Part shown: positions 1 to 8,310 of the stretch, in pieces
Layout: each line of letters begins with the position of its first letter
Numbering within the stretch: position 1 is the stretch's first letter
Source: Hymenobacter ruricola
GTDB lineage: Bacteria; Bacteroidota; Bacteroidia; Cytophagales; Hymenobacteraceae
DNA length: 64,000 nucleotides
Direction: 5' to 3'
NCBI RefSeq assembly: GCF_015694525.1
Contig: NZ_JADQDM010000020.1
Coordinates: forward strand, 27,206 to 91,205
Notes under the pieces: generated by a model
What the model was told of the DNA's origin: nothing
The model's database searches: none
The model's input: only the letters and a program-made list of their open reading frames with translations
Translations under genes and position numbers: made by a program

Positions 1-53
1 GCCTGCAGCTGCCCGACGGCAGCACCACCAGCCAGCGCCTGGCCGTGGAATAA
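1..53 (+). CDS. 3' end of a T9SS type A sorting-domain protein (5' truncated)
   Basis: Only the last 16 codons and the TAA stop (51-53) are inside the window. The visible tail, LQLPDGSTTSQRLAVE, has the shape of the last beta strand of a type IX secretion C-terminal sorting domain (hydrophobic strand, glycine turn, then xQRLxxE at the very end). The next gene ends in a similar way (STQQLVRE). The protein is probably secreted and attached to the cell surface; nothing can be said of its main domain. A strong terminator follows at once. Confidence 0.6.
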   Translation, partial: LQLPDGSTTSQRLAVE

Positions 54-57
54 CGAG

Positions 58-105
58 CCGGGCGGCTGGCCAAGCCACCTTTTGGCCGCTGGCCGCCCGG
101 TTTTT
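58..105 (+). terminator. Rho-independent terminator
   Basis: CCGGGCGGC (58-66) pairs with GCCGCCCGG (92-100), followed by TTTTT (101-105). It closes the truncated T9SS cargo gene and separates it from the next one. Confidence 0.8.
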
Positions 106-131
106 CTCATTTTGCTTTCCGCTAAATTCGA

Positions 132-2951
132 ATGAAACATTTACAAAAATTCCTGCTGCTGGCCGGCCTGTTGCTGGGCTGGGGAGGCTCCGCTTCGGCC
201 CAATTAATAGAGTGGGCCAAGCTGGCGCGCAACGAGGGCAACAACGCCGGCTTTGAGGCCGGCGGTGCCGTCGACGCGGCCGGCAACAGCTACGTGGGCT
301 TCGTTTTCAAAGACAGCGCCCGCATCGGCAACCAACGGCTGCGGGCCGTGAATGGCACCCAGGCCATCATCAAATACGATTCGACCGGGCAGGTGCGCTG
401 GGTGAAGCAGCTGGCCAATACTTTCCTCGACCGGCACGCCCTGGCCCTGGACCCCACCACCGGGGGCGTGTTCGTGACGGGCCGCTTCAGCAACGCGCCC
501 CGCTGGGGCACCACAGCGGTCGCGGGCGGCGGCAACCGCAATTTCTACGGCAAAATCGCCCCCCTCACCGGCGACCTGCAATGGGTGAACTCCCTCCCGC
601 TGCAACTGAACGTCGAAACGTCCATGGCCGCCGATGGGCTGGGCAACTTTTACTTCCTGAGCGCGATTGACAGCGTGGTGACCATCGGGGGCACCCGCCT
701 CGACACGGCGAACATGTTTATGGTGGGGGCCCGCAGCGACGGCACCGGCCAATGGGTGCGCCCCGTGCGTGGCGTGCCCGCCGGGGGCTCCCTCGGCAGC
801 AATGGCCGGCCCTACAGCGGCATTTATTCCAATAGCCGACTGGTGGGGCGGCCGCGCGGGGGCTGCATGTGGTTTGGCACCTCCATTATTTCGGTGTACT
901 ACGGCCCGGGCAGCACGCCCGCCCTCAGCACAACTAACCCCGGCAACGTGCTCAGCTTTCTGCTCTGGGTGGGCCCGACGGGCACTTTGGTTTCGGCCCG
1001 CACCAGCCTCACCGCTGCGGTGCCGGTGCCCAACTCCTACAACGCCATGGCCGTGGACACCGCCGGCAACTACTACGTGACCGGCAACGTGGGCGGCAAC
1101 ATCGGCATTGGGGTGGCCAAGTACGACCCGGCCGGCAACTTGGTGTGGGCCACCAATCAGGAACCCAGCGTGGGCGGCTTTCCGGGTTCCACCGGCGAGG
1201 AAATCCTCGTGCACCCCAACGGCGAAGTCACCATTCAAGCCTACACGGCCCTGATTGCCGGGCGCTCGCCCACCACCATCGGCACACTGGTGCTGCGCTC
1301 CGAAAACAACCTGGTGCACTACGCCGCCAACGGCGCCCCCATGTGGGCGGTGGGCGACGGCACCGGCCAGCTGCCCTACAACCCGCGCGACGGGGCCTTT
1401 AGCGATGGCGTGGCCTTCGGCGCCGACGGCAAGGGCAACCTGTACTGGCTTCTGTATGCCTCCACGAGCTCCATCACCGGGCCGGGGGGCTTCAGCCTGA
1501 CGCCGCCCGCCTCGCGCCTCGGGGCGTTCACGCTGGTGGGCGCGGGGGCTCTGGTAACCCGCGTGGGCACGCACCACAACACCATTCGCGGGGCGCTTTA
1601 CCTCGACAACAACGGCAACGGCGTGCGCGATTCCGGCGACGTGGCCTTCCCCCAAACCCAAGTGCTGGAAGCCACCCAGGGCACCCTGAGCTACTTTAGC
1701 TCCATCGAGAGCACCGGCGACTACAGCGTGTTTGCCGGCACCGGCGCCTATACGCTGGCCCCACCCGTGCCGCCGCTGCACTACACCATCTCGCAGCCCA
1801 CCGCCAGCGGCTACAGCGGCAGCTTCTCGGGCTACGGCCGCGCCGACACGGCCCGCCACTTCGGCTTCAGCCCCGTGGCCAACCAGGGCGACCTGCGCGT
1901 AACCTTCACGCCCTACGCCGCCGCCCGGCCCGGTTTCGTGACGCGCTACCGCGTGACGCTGGCCAACGTGGGCACCACCACCGTGGCCAGCGGCAGCCTC
2001 AACGTCGCCCTCGACAGCCGCATGAGCTACATCAGCAGCACGCCGGGGGGCAGCCGCACGGGCCAAACCGTGACGTGGGCCTACACCAACCTGGCGCCCT
2101 TCTCCCGGCGCGAGTTCGACGTGTTATTCAGCTTGCCCACGAATACACCGCTCGGCACGGCCCTTTCCACCACGGCCACGGCCCCGCTGACCGGCGACGT
2201 GGTGCCGGCCGACAACACGGCCACCACCCAGCAAACCGTGACCGGCTCCTTCGACCCCAACGACATCACGGTGAACTACGACCGCCTCACCCCGGCCCAG
2301 GTGGCCGCCCGCCAGCCGCTGGACTACACCGTGCGCTTTCAGAACATGGGCACCGACACGGCTTTTACGGTGGTTATCAACGACACGCTGGATTTTCATA
2401 AGCTGAACTTATCCAGCCTGATGCTGGTGGCGCAGTCGCACAACTGCATCTGGAGCCTGAGCAACGCGGGCCTGCTCACGGTGCGTTTTGTCAACATCAA
2501 GCTGCCCCACCGCAACCAGGACGTCATTCGCTCGCAGGGCTTCGTGCGCTTCCGGGTGCAACCCAAACCGAGCCTGGCCGTGGGCGAAGTCATTCCGAAC
2601 CACGCCAGCATTGTGTTCGACTACAACGCGCCGGTCATCACCAACACGGCCACTACGGCCGTGATGCTGGCTTCGGCCACCCTGGCCCGGCACGACGCCG
2701 CGGCCTGGAACGCCTACCCCAACCCCGCCACCGACGCCGTGACCATCGGCGCCGACCTGGCCACCGGCGGCCAGGTGCAGCTCGACCTGCTGGATGCCCT
2801 GGGCCGCACCGTGCGCCACCAGGCCTTCACGGCCCCGGCCGGGGCCCTGCGTCAGGCCCTCGACCTGAGCGGGCTGGCCCCCGGCCTGTACGTGCTGCGC
2901 CTCACGCCGCCCACCGGCCCGGCCAGCACTCAGCAGCTGGTGCGCGAGTAG
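132..2951 (+). CDS. Large T9SS-secreted surface protein with beta-propeller-like repeats
   Basis: 939 residues. Signal peptide at 1-24 (ends GSASAQ). Residues about 30-480 hold repeated D.AGNxYVxG-type motifs typical of SBBP/beta-propeller repeats. About 484-550 is an SdrD B-like domain (YLDNNGNGVRDSGD). Two beta-sandwich repeats follow, the second opening with SFDPNDI near 704, a signature common in Bacteroidota surface proteins. A type A sorting domain starts near 860 (AYPNPATD) and runs to the end. It should cross the outer membrane by T9SS and lose its C-terminal domain on the surface. Binding target unknown. Monocistronic, with its own terminator. The ATG at 132 is the only start that gives a signal peptide. 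Confidence 0.85.
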   Translation: MKHLQKFLLLAGLLLGWGGSASAQLIEWAKLARNEGNNAGFEAGGAVDAAGNSYVGFVFKDSARIGNQRLRAVNGTQAIIKYDSTGQVRWVKQLANTFLDRHALALDPTTGGVFVTGRFSNAPRWGTTAVAGGGNRNFYGKIAPLTGDLQWVNSLPLQLNVETSMAADGLGNFYFLSAIDSVVTIGGTRLDTANMFMVGARSDGTGQWVRPVRGVPAGGSLGSNGRPYSGIYSNSRLVGRPRGGCMWFGTSIISVYYGPGSTPALSTTNPGNVLSFLLWVGPTGTLVSARTSLTAAVPVPNSYNAMAVDTAGNYYVTGNVGGNIGIGVAKYDPAGNLVWATNQEPSVGGFPGSTGEEILVHPNGEVTIQAYTALIAGRSPTTIGTLVLRSENNLVHYAANGAPMWAVGDGTGQLPYNPRDGAFSDGVAFGADGKGNLYWLLYASTSSITGPGGFSLTPPASRLGAFTLVGAGALVTRVGTHHNTIRGALYLDNNGNGVRDSGDVAFPQTQVLEATQGTLSYFSSIESTGDYSVFAGTGAYTLAPPVPPLHYTISQPTASGYSGSFSGYGRADTARHFGFSPVANQGDLRVTFTPYAAARPGFVTRYRVTLANVGTTTVASGSLNVALDSRMSYISSTPGGSRTGQTVTWAYTNLAPFSRREFDVLFSLPTNTPLGTALSTTATAPLTGDVVPADNTATTQQTVTGSFDPNDITVNYDRLTPAQVAARQPLDYTVRFQNMGTDTAFTVVINDTLDFHKLNLSSLMLVAQSHNCIWSLSNAGLLTVRFVNIKLPHRNQDVIRSQGFVRFRVQPKPSLAVGEVIPNHASIVFDYNAPVITNTATTAVMLASATLARHDAAAWNAYPNPATDAVTIGADLATGGQVQLDLLDALGRTVRHQAFTAPAGALRQALDLSGLAPGLYVLRLTPPTGPASTQQLVRE

Positions 2952-2976
2952 CGTTTCCGCCTTTTTTCTGGCCTTG

Positions 2977-3011
2977 AAGCCGGGCTGCCTGTTGGGCGGC
3001 CCGGCTTTTTT
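2977..3011 (+). terminator. Rho-independent terminator
   Basis: GCCGGGC (2979-2985) pairs with GCCCGGC (2999-3005) and is followed by six T (3006-3011). It ends the large T9SS cargo gene. Confidence 0.75.
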
Positions 3012-3229
3012 GCTTTTCGCGGCGGGCGGCTTGGTCGACTTTGGCGGGCGGCTGGTCCGGCAAAGCCGCCTGCTCGTCGGGGCCAGCGGCGGCCGGGCGC
3101 GACGGAGCCAAAAGGCGGGCGCGGGTTTGGCACGGTTTTGTAATACCCCTTGTCATCGGCCACCTCGCCGGAACAGTGCCTGAGCACGCAGCGAGGCCGG
3201 TTTCTTTCACCCACTCAACCTTTTTGGTC

Positions 3230-4045
3230 ATGAAATTTTCACGCCTTTCGGGCGGCCTGGCCGCGGCTTGCCTATTGATTTCCAGCTTTGCGGCTTCGGC
3301 CCAGCAAGTGTACCGCGACGCCTACGGCAACCCCAAAGCCGCGCCCTCCACCCGGCCCATGGGCAGCAGCTCGCGCAAAGCCCCCAGCTACTCCAAGCCC
3401 TCGTACTCGGCCCCGGCCAGCAGCGGTAGCAACTCCAGCGTGCGCTTCGGTTTCCGGGGCGGCCTGAACGTGGCCGACATCCAGGGCGACGCCGTGAAAA
3501 CCTTCACCGACCTGGCCGGCTACGCCCCGGACGGCGCCATCACCAAGCAGATGCGACCCGGCTTCTACGCCGGCGTGTACGCCACGCTGCCCCTGGGCTC
3601 AAGCTTTGCCATCGAGCCGGGCATCAACTACTCCGAAAAAGGCACCGTGCTGAAGGGCACCCTGCCCTTCCCAGCCCTCGATTTCCTGAACGCCAACGTG
3701 ACGGGCACGGCCCGCCTGGCCTACATCGACGTGCCCGTGCTGGCCAAGGTATTTGTGACGCCGGGCCTGTACTTCTACGCCGGCCCGCAGGCCTCCTTCC
3801 TGGTGAACGGCCAGGCCCGCGTGGAAGCCGGCGCCCTCGGTTTCTCGGCCTACAAACAGGATTTCGACATCTCGAACCAGCTGCGCAAGGTGGACTTCTC
3901 GGCCGTGGGCGGCCTGGGCTACCAGTTCGAAAACGGCCTGGGCCTGAGCGCCGGCTACGACTACAGCCTGACCTCTCTCGACGCCAACAACCGCTTTGAC
4001 GCCCAGAACCGCGTCATCAAAGTGGGCCTGAACTACTCCTTCTAA
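3230..4045 (+). CDS. Outer-membrane beta-barrel protein (PorT-like family)
   Basis: 271 residues from the ATG at 3230, chosen because it opens directly into a signal peptide (MKFSRLSGGL..., cleavage after SFAASAQ). The reading frame stays open upstream to 3041, but that part has no signal. After a Ser/Pro/Tyr-rich segment (about residues 27-75) comes FGFRGGLNVADIQ, the usual opening of PorT-like beta-barrels (outer membrane protein beta-barrel domain), then alternating amphipathic strands and a final strand ending in a C-terminal Phe (VIKVGLNYSF), the usual outer-membrane assembly signal. Function is not assigned; family members are small 8-stranded barrels. Confidence 0.8.
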   Translation: MKFSRLSGGLAAACLLISSFAASAQQVYRDAYGNPKAAPSTRPMGSSSRKAPSYSKPSYSAPASSGSNSSVRFGFRGGLNVADIQGDAVKTFTDLAGYAPDGAITKQMRPGFYAGVYATLPLGSSFAIEPGINYSEKGTVLKGTLPFPALDFLNANVTGTARLAYIDVPVLAKVFVTPGLYFYAGPQASFLVNGQARVEAGALGFSAYKQDFDISNQLRKVDFSAVGGLGYQFENGLGLSAGYDYSLTSLDANNRFDAQNRVIKVGLNYSF

Positions 4046-4122
4046 TTCTCGCGGACTAACCGCCATCATCGTTCACGCATCTATTTCCGATTATTCTCGG
4101 GTAAGTATCTGAAATATGTTAT

Positions 4123-4156
4123 AAAAAGGCCCCGCCGGCGCACCGGCGGGGCCTTT
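4123..4156. terminator. Bidirectional terminator between convergent genes
   Basis: AAAAAGGCCCCGCCGG (from 4123) mirrors CCGGCGGGGCCTTT (to 4156). A-run on one side and T-run on the other allow it to serve both the barrel gene (plus) and the VWA gene (minus). Confidence 0.85.
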
Positions 4157-4214
4157 CTGATTGGCAGCTTGGACGGCAGAGAGTTTGCCCAAATACAGAC
4201 TCGCAGGGTCCGCG

Positions 4215-6245
4215 CTACCTTTTCCCCACGGCGCCGCTGCCGCTCAGGCCCTCGGCCAGGCGCACGAGGCGCACCAGCTCGGCGCGGTAGCCGTCGGCAT
4301 CGGTGCCACGGGCGTTGTTGGCCAGCTGTTCGGTGGCGGCCCAGGTGGCGGTGCCGCGCTGCTCGCTCTGGCGCAGCAGCATGCCAAACTGGGCCACGGC
4401 GGCAGCAAAGCGGAAATCGGCCGAGGCCTTTTCGATGGCCACGGGCGCCCCCACCAGCGGCTGGGCCAGCAGCTTGCTGGTGCTGCCCTGCGGCTCTTTG
4501 TAGCGCAGCTTCACCGTTAGCACGTCGTTGGTGAGGAACTGCTGCATGGTGGCGGGGGTGGCTTTGGTGGGCTGGTATTTCAGGTCGTCAATCAGCGGCT
4601 GCGAAGCGCCCACGGGCACTAGTTCGTAGAGCGCGGTCACGGTGTGGCCCGCGCCCAGCTCGCCGGCGTCCTTGCGGTCGTTGTTGAAGTCTTCGGCGGC
4701 CAGCAGGCGGTTTTCGTAGCCCACGAGGCGGTAATTGGCCACGCGGGCGGGGTTGAATTCGATTTGCAGTTTCACGTCTTTGGCCACGGTGAAGAGCGTG
4801 CCGCCGAACTGGGCCACCAGCACGCGGCCGGCCTCGTCCAGGTTGTCGAGGTAGGCGTAGTTGCCGTTGCCTTTGTCGGCCAGGGTTTCCATGCGGGCGT
4901 CGCGCAGGTTGCCGCGCCCGCAACCCAGCACCGTGAGGAATACGCCGCTTTCGCGCTGCTCCACAATGAGCTGCTCCATGGCCGCGTCGGAGCTTTCGCC
5001 CACGTTGAAATCGCCGTCCGTGGCCAGAATCACGCGGTTGTTGCCTTCCTTGTTGAAGCTTTGCCGGGCCGTGGAATAGGCCAGGCGCAGGCCCGCGCCG
5101 CCGGCCGTGGAGCCGCCGGCCTGCAGGCGGTCGATGGCATCAAGAATAACCTGGGGCTGCGAGCCGGGCGTGGGCGGCAGCACCAGGCCGGCGGCCCCGG
5201 CGTACACCACCAGGGCCACGTGGTCCTGGGGGCGCAATTGTTTCACCAACAGCTTCAGGCCGGCCTGCACCAGGGGCAGGCGGTCGGGGCCGTACATCGA
5301 GCCCGACACGTCGACCAGAAACACGAGGTTGGCGGGCGGCAGCTTGGCCGTTTCCACTTTCCGGGCCTGAATGCCGATGCGGGCCAGTTGGTGAGCGGGG
5401 TTCCAGGGGCACACGGCCAGCTCGGTGCTCAGGCGCACGGGGTCGGGCGAGGCGGCGGGCGGCGCAGGATACTCGTAGCGGAAGTAATTCAGCATTTCTT
5501 CCACCCGCACGGCGTCGCGCGGGGGCAGCTGGCCTTCATTCAGAAAGCGGCGCACGTTGCTGTAGCTGGCGTTGTCCACATCCAGCGAGAAGGTGCTGAG
5601 CGGGTCTTTCTTGGCCGAGAAAAACGCGTTTTCCTGCACGTATGCGTAGGTATCGCCGGCACCGGCTTCGTCGCGGGCGGGGTAGGGGGTGTTCAAAAGC
5701 GGCCGCGCCGTGCTTTGGTTGGCCGAATAATCAGCCAGCTGCACGCCGGCCACCCGGCCGCGAAGGCCGTCTTTGCTCTTGACTTTTTTATCAGCCTGGG
5801 CGGGCGCAGCGGTCACCGTGGCCACCGAATAGCTCACTGCCGCCCTTTTCGGCTCAATCCCCTTGGCCGTCACCGTCACTTCTTCCAGCTGCCGGGTGTC
5901 GGCGGCCAGGGCCACGTCGAGGGTGTGGTGCGTGCCCACGGGTTTCTCAATGGGCAGGTAGCCGATGACGTTGAACAGCAGCACGGCCCGGGCGGCGTTG
6001 GGCACCAGGAGCGAGTAGCGGCCCTGGGCGTCGGTGGCGGCGCCTAGGTTGGTGCCCTTCACCAGCACCGTGACGCCGGGCAGGGGCTGGTGACTGGCCT
6101 GGTCGCGCACCAGGCCCGAAACGACCCAGCTCTTGGTGGTGTTCTGTGCCGGGGCTTGGGCCGCGGCGGGTTTCGTGGGTTGGGCCACCACGGGCGGGGC
6201 GCCCAGCAGGGTGGCAAGCAGCGGCAGCAACAACAGGTTTCTCAT
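4215..6245 (-). CDS. YfbK-like VWA protein with SusC-like N-terminus (CpD-regulatory domain plus TonB-box-like motif)
   Basis: 676 residues from the ATG at 6245, where a signal peptide begins (MRNLLLLPLL..., cleavage near VVAQ 19-22); the frame is open further upstream but without a signal. Domains: carboxypeptidase-regulatory-like, about 39-117 (SGLVRD...PLPGVTVLVKGTNLGAATD); TonB-box-like EVTVTA at 122-127; a plug-like stretch GLRGRVAGVQL at 160-170; YfbK N-terminal region about 200-300; VWA domain with an intact metal site DVSGS at 312-316; then the DUF3520-type C-terminal region. No beta barrel and no lipobox, so it is probably periplasmic or surface-attached by other means. It is transcribed away from the sigma/anti-sigma pair at 6410-8228 with a 164-bp shared upstream region. 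The family assignment is strong; the TonB-box reading is my inference. Confidence 0.85.
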   Translation of the reverse strand: MRNLLLLPLLATLLGAPPVVAQPTKPAAAQAPAQNTTKSWVVSGLVRDQASHQPLPGVTVLVKGTNLGAATDAQGRYSLLVPNAARAVLLFNVIGYLPIEKPVGTHHTLDVALAADTRQLEEVTVTAKGIEPKRAAVSYSVATVTAAPAQADKKVKSKDGLRGRVAGVQLADYSANQSTARPLLNTPYPARDEAGAGDTYAYVQENAFFSAKKDPLSTFSLDVDNASYSNVRRFLNEGQLPPRDAVRVEEMLNYFRYEYPAPPAASPDPVRLSTELAVCPWNPAHQLARIGIQARKVETAKLPPANLVFLVDVSGSMYGPDRLPLVQAGLKLLVKQLRPQDHVALVVYAGAAGLVLPPTPGSQPQVILDAIDRLQAGGSTAGGAGLRLAYSTARQSFNKEGNNRVILATDGDFNVGESSDAAMEQLIVEQRESGVFLTVLGCGRGNLRDARMETLADKGNGNYAYLDNLDEAGRVLVAQFGGTLFTVAKDVKLQIEFNPARVANYRLVGYENRLLAAEDFNNDRKDAGELGAGHTVTALYELVPVGASQPLIDDLKYQPTKATPATMQQFLTNDVLTVKLRYKEPQGSTSKLLAQPLVGAPVAIEKASADFRFAAAVAQFGMLLRQSEQRGTATWAATEQLANNARGTDADGYRAELVRLVRLAEGLSGSGAVGKR

Positions 6246-6409
6246 GGCAGCAAGGGGGTTGGTGAAACTTGCTGGACTGATGCGGCCGCGGAACGGATTG
6301 CACACCGGGAAGCAGAAAAAGCAAAGGCACGGCCGGAAATCAGTCAGTTGGTCATGAAGCAGTGCTCTTACCTGTCCTTTTCCCAAAATGCGCTTACCTT
6401 GCCAGCGCC
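6246..6409. promoter_or_regulatory. Shared divergent control region (VWA protein / sigma factor)
   Basis: 164 bp between two start codons pointing apart. On the plus strand TACCTTG (6395-6401), one base short of the Bacteroidota -7 element TAnnTTTG, lies 8 bp before the sigma-factor ATG. No clear minus-strand element was found. This is the obvious place for autoregulation by the ECF sigma factor. Confidence 0.4.
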
Positions 6410-7102
6410 ATGTTTTTCCGCCGCTCCTCGCCCGCCGCCGCTGCCCCGCTCTCCGACCAGGAGCTGCTGGCCCGCTACCGCCTGCGCGGCGACGTGACCG
6501 ACCTCGGCGTGCTCTACGACCGGTACCTGCCCGAAGCTTTTGCCGTGTGCCGCCGCTATCTGGCCCCGCCCGACGAAGACGCCCAAGACGCCGTGATGCA
6601 GCTGTTTGAGCACCTGGTGAAGGTACTGCGCACCCACGCACCCGACAACTTTCCGGCTTGGCTGCACACCACCGCCCGCAACCACTGCCTGATGCAGCTG
6701 CGCGCCCGCAAACGGGGCGGCCCCAGCGCCGGCCCGCTCCTGGTGAGCTTTCCCGACGCCACGGATGTGGAAACCGCCGGCGGCCGGCATCTGCTGGACG
6801 AGGAAGCTGCCGCCGAGGAAGCTGCCGACACCGAAACCCGCCTGCAAAGCATGGAGGCGGCGCTGGCCCAGCTCCCACCGGCCCAGCGCCGTTGCCTTGA
6901 ATTATTTTACCTGGAAAAGAAGTGCTACCGCGACATCGCCACCGAAACCGGCCTCGAACTGAACCTGGTGCGCAGCCACCTACAAAACGGCAAGCGCATG
7001 CTGCGCCGCCAGCTCGACCCGCCCGCGCCGCCTAAGCCGGCATCCGCCGCCCCCGCGCCCCCGCTTTCCAACCCCAACAACCCCCTGCATGTCGCCCGCT
7101 GA
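6410..7102 (+). CDS. ECF-type sigma-70 family RNA polymerase sigma factor
   Basis: 230 residues from the ATG at 6410. An upstream start at 6362 is possible but would add residues that do not look like sigma sequence. Region 2 lies at about 17-90 (DQELLARYRLRGDVTDLGVLYDRY, then DEDAQDAVMQLFEHL). Region 4 lies at about 150-205 (LPPAQRRCLELFYLEKKCY, then a helix-turn-helix ending SHLQNGKRMLRRQL). An acidic linker sits between them, and a Pro/Ala-rich tail follows. It should direct polymerase to a small regulon when released by its partner. The stop codon overlaps the next gene by 14 bp, so sigma and anti-sigma are translationally coupled. Confidence 0.9.
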   Translation: MFFRRSSPAAAAPLSDQELLARYRLRGDVTDLGVLYDRYLPEAFAVCRRYLAPPDEDAQDAVMQLFEHLVKVLRTHAPDNFPAWLHTTARNHCLMQLRARKRGGPSAGPLLVSFPDATDVETAGGRHLLDEEAAAEEAADTETRLQSMEAALAQLPPAQRRCLELFYLEKKCYRDIATETGLELNLVRSHLQNGKRMLRRQLDPPAPPKPASAAPAPPLSNPNNPLHVAR

Positions 7103-8228
7103 TTCGCCTTTTGCCCAGCTGCCCGCTCCCGGCCCGCACCCGGCCACGGCGGAGCTGCGCGCCTACGCGGCCGGCACCCTTCCGCCCGCAGAGGAGCACC
7201 GCCTCGAAGCCCACCTGCTTGATTGCGAGCGCTGCGCCGACCTCGTGGAAGGTTTTTCGATGAGCGACGCGCCCACCACCGACCGCGCCGTGGCCCAGCT
7301 GCACACCCGCCTGCAGGCCCGCATCGGTGCGGCTGAACCCGGGCCAGTGGTCATGCGCTGGGCCTGGCCGCGCATTGCGGCCGCGGCCGCGCTGCTGGCG
7401 GTAGTAGGAGGCGGCATCTGGGGCTTGCAGCAGGCCGAAACTCCGCCCGCCACCGCCCGCCACGACGCTGCCCCCGCCACCCGGCAAACCGCCCCAGTAG
7501 CCGCAGTACCCCAGAAACTCGCGGCCCCGCCCGCTTCGACCAAGCCCGCCCCCGCGGATTACGCCGCCGTGGCGCCGCCCGCCGCGCCGCGCCCAGCCCG
7601 GCCGCGCGCGCCCAAGCCACCCGCCGCCCAACTGCCCGGCAACGGCGGGCTGGCAAATTCAACTCCCCGTCCGCCCGCAACTTCGCCCGCTGGCCGGCCG
7701 GTGGCCAGCGCGCCCGCGCCCGCCGCCTCGGCCACTGCAGATATGGCCGCGACGGCCCCGGTCTTGGCCAGTGCCAGCACGCCGCCAGCAGAAATGGAAG
7801 AAAAAGCGGCCGCTGCTGACACCACGGCCACCAATCGGGAGGCTAAACGGGAACTGGTGGTCGCCGCTGACAAAAAAGCCAAAATTGCCGTGGCCGACCA
7901 AGCCGTGGCGCGGGTGCGCAATACGCCCATGGCCGCGGTGGTCATCAATCCAGCGCCGGTGGGCGGCACGGCTGCTTTCCGCGACCACCTGCGCCGCGAA
8001 GCTGCCGAGTTTGAGCCCGAAAAAGGGCCCAGCATGAACGGCAACGTGCGCATCAAATTCACGGTAGGTGCCGATGGCAAAGTGAGCGACCTCAAAGTCA
8101 CCCGCGGCCTGCGCGAGGACTACGACGCCGAGGCCCTGCGCATCGTGTGCGACGGGCCGGCTTGGCAGCCCGGCATAGCGGGCGGCCGCCGTGCCCCGCT
8201 GCCCATGGAAGTAAGCGTGCCGTTTTAA
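7089..8228 (+). CDS. Transmembrane anti-sigma factor (zinc-finger ZAS domain) fused to a TonB C-terminal domain
   Basis: 379 residues. The N-terminus has the anti-sigma zinc motif HxxxCxxC (H42, C46, C49 in AHLLDCERC). One transmembrane helix at about 94-112 (RIAAAAALLAVVGGGIWGL) follows. Residues about 113-290 are a long Pro/Ala-rich linker, as in TonB proteins that span the periplasm. The end, about 295-379, is a TonB C-terminal domain (MNGNVRIKFTVGADGKVSDL ... YDAEALRIV). So the cytoplasmic end can hold the co-encoded sigma factor while the periplasmic end can touch a TonB box. The gene overlaps the sigma gene by 14 bp. No ExbB/ExbD nearby. The domain reading is direct; the signalling role is inferred. 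The stop TAA is followed after one base by a palindromic repeat. Confidence 0.85.
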   Translation: MSPADSPFAQLPAPGPHPATAELRAYAAGTLPPAEEHRLEAHLLDCERCADLVEGFSMSDAPTTDRAVAQLHTRLQARIGAAEPGPVVMRWAWPRIAAAAALLAVVGGGIWGLQQAETPPATARHDAAPATRQTAPVAAVPQKLAAPPASTKPAPADYAAVAPPAAPRPARPRAPKPPAAQLPGNGGLANSTPRPPATSPAGRPVASAPAPAASATADMAATAPVLASASTPPAEMEEKAAAADTTATNREAKRELVVAADKKAKIAVADQAVARVRNTPMAAVVINPAPVGGTAAFRDHLRREAAEFEPEKGPSMNGNVRIKFTVGADGKVSDLKVTRGLREDYDAEALRIVCDGPAWQPGIAGGRRAPLPMEVSVPF

Positions 8229-8229
8229 A

Positions 8230-8310
8230 TGTAGCGCGGACTCTGCGAGTCCGCGACTTTGGCGAGCCACTGGGGGGCGTAGAAACGCGGACTACAAAGT
8301 CCGCGCTACA
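8230..8310. repeat. Palindromic repeat, family A (mixed copy)
   Basis: Two palindromes face each other: TGTAGCGCGGACTCTGCGAG (left, from 8230) and ACGCGGACTACAAAGTCCGC (right, ending GCTACA at 8310), with a 35-40 bp spacer. The left palindrome has the CTGCGAG centre and the right one has the TTTGTAG centre (in reverse), so this copy mixes the two subtypes. It lies between convergent genes, and its right end provides the TAG stop codon (8306-8308) of the minus-strand hydrolase. Confidence 0.85.

Noticed and set aside
204..2066. 620-codon minus-strand frame opposite the first T9SS cargo
   Set aside because: Composition is Ala/Gly/His/Val-rich without motifs; the plus strand has clear domains and a signal peptide.
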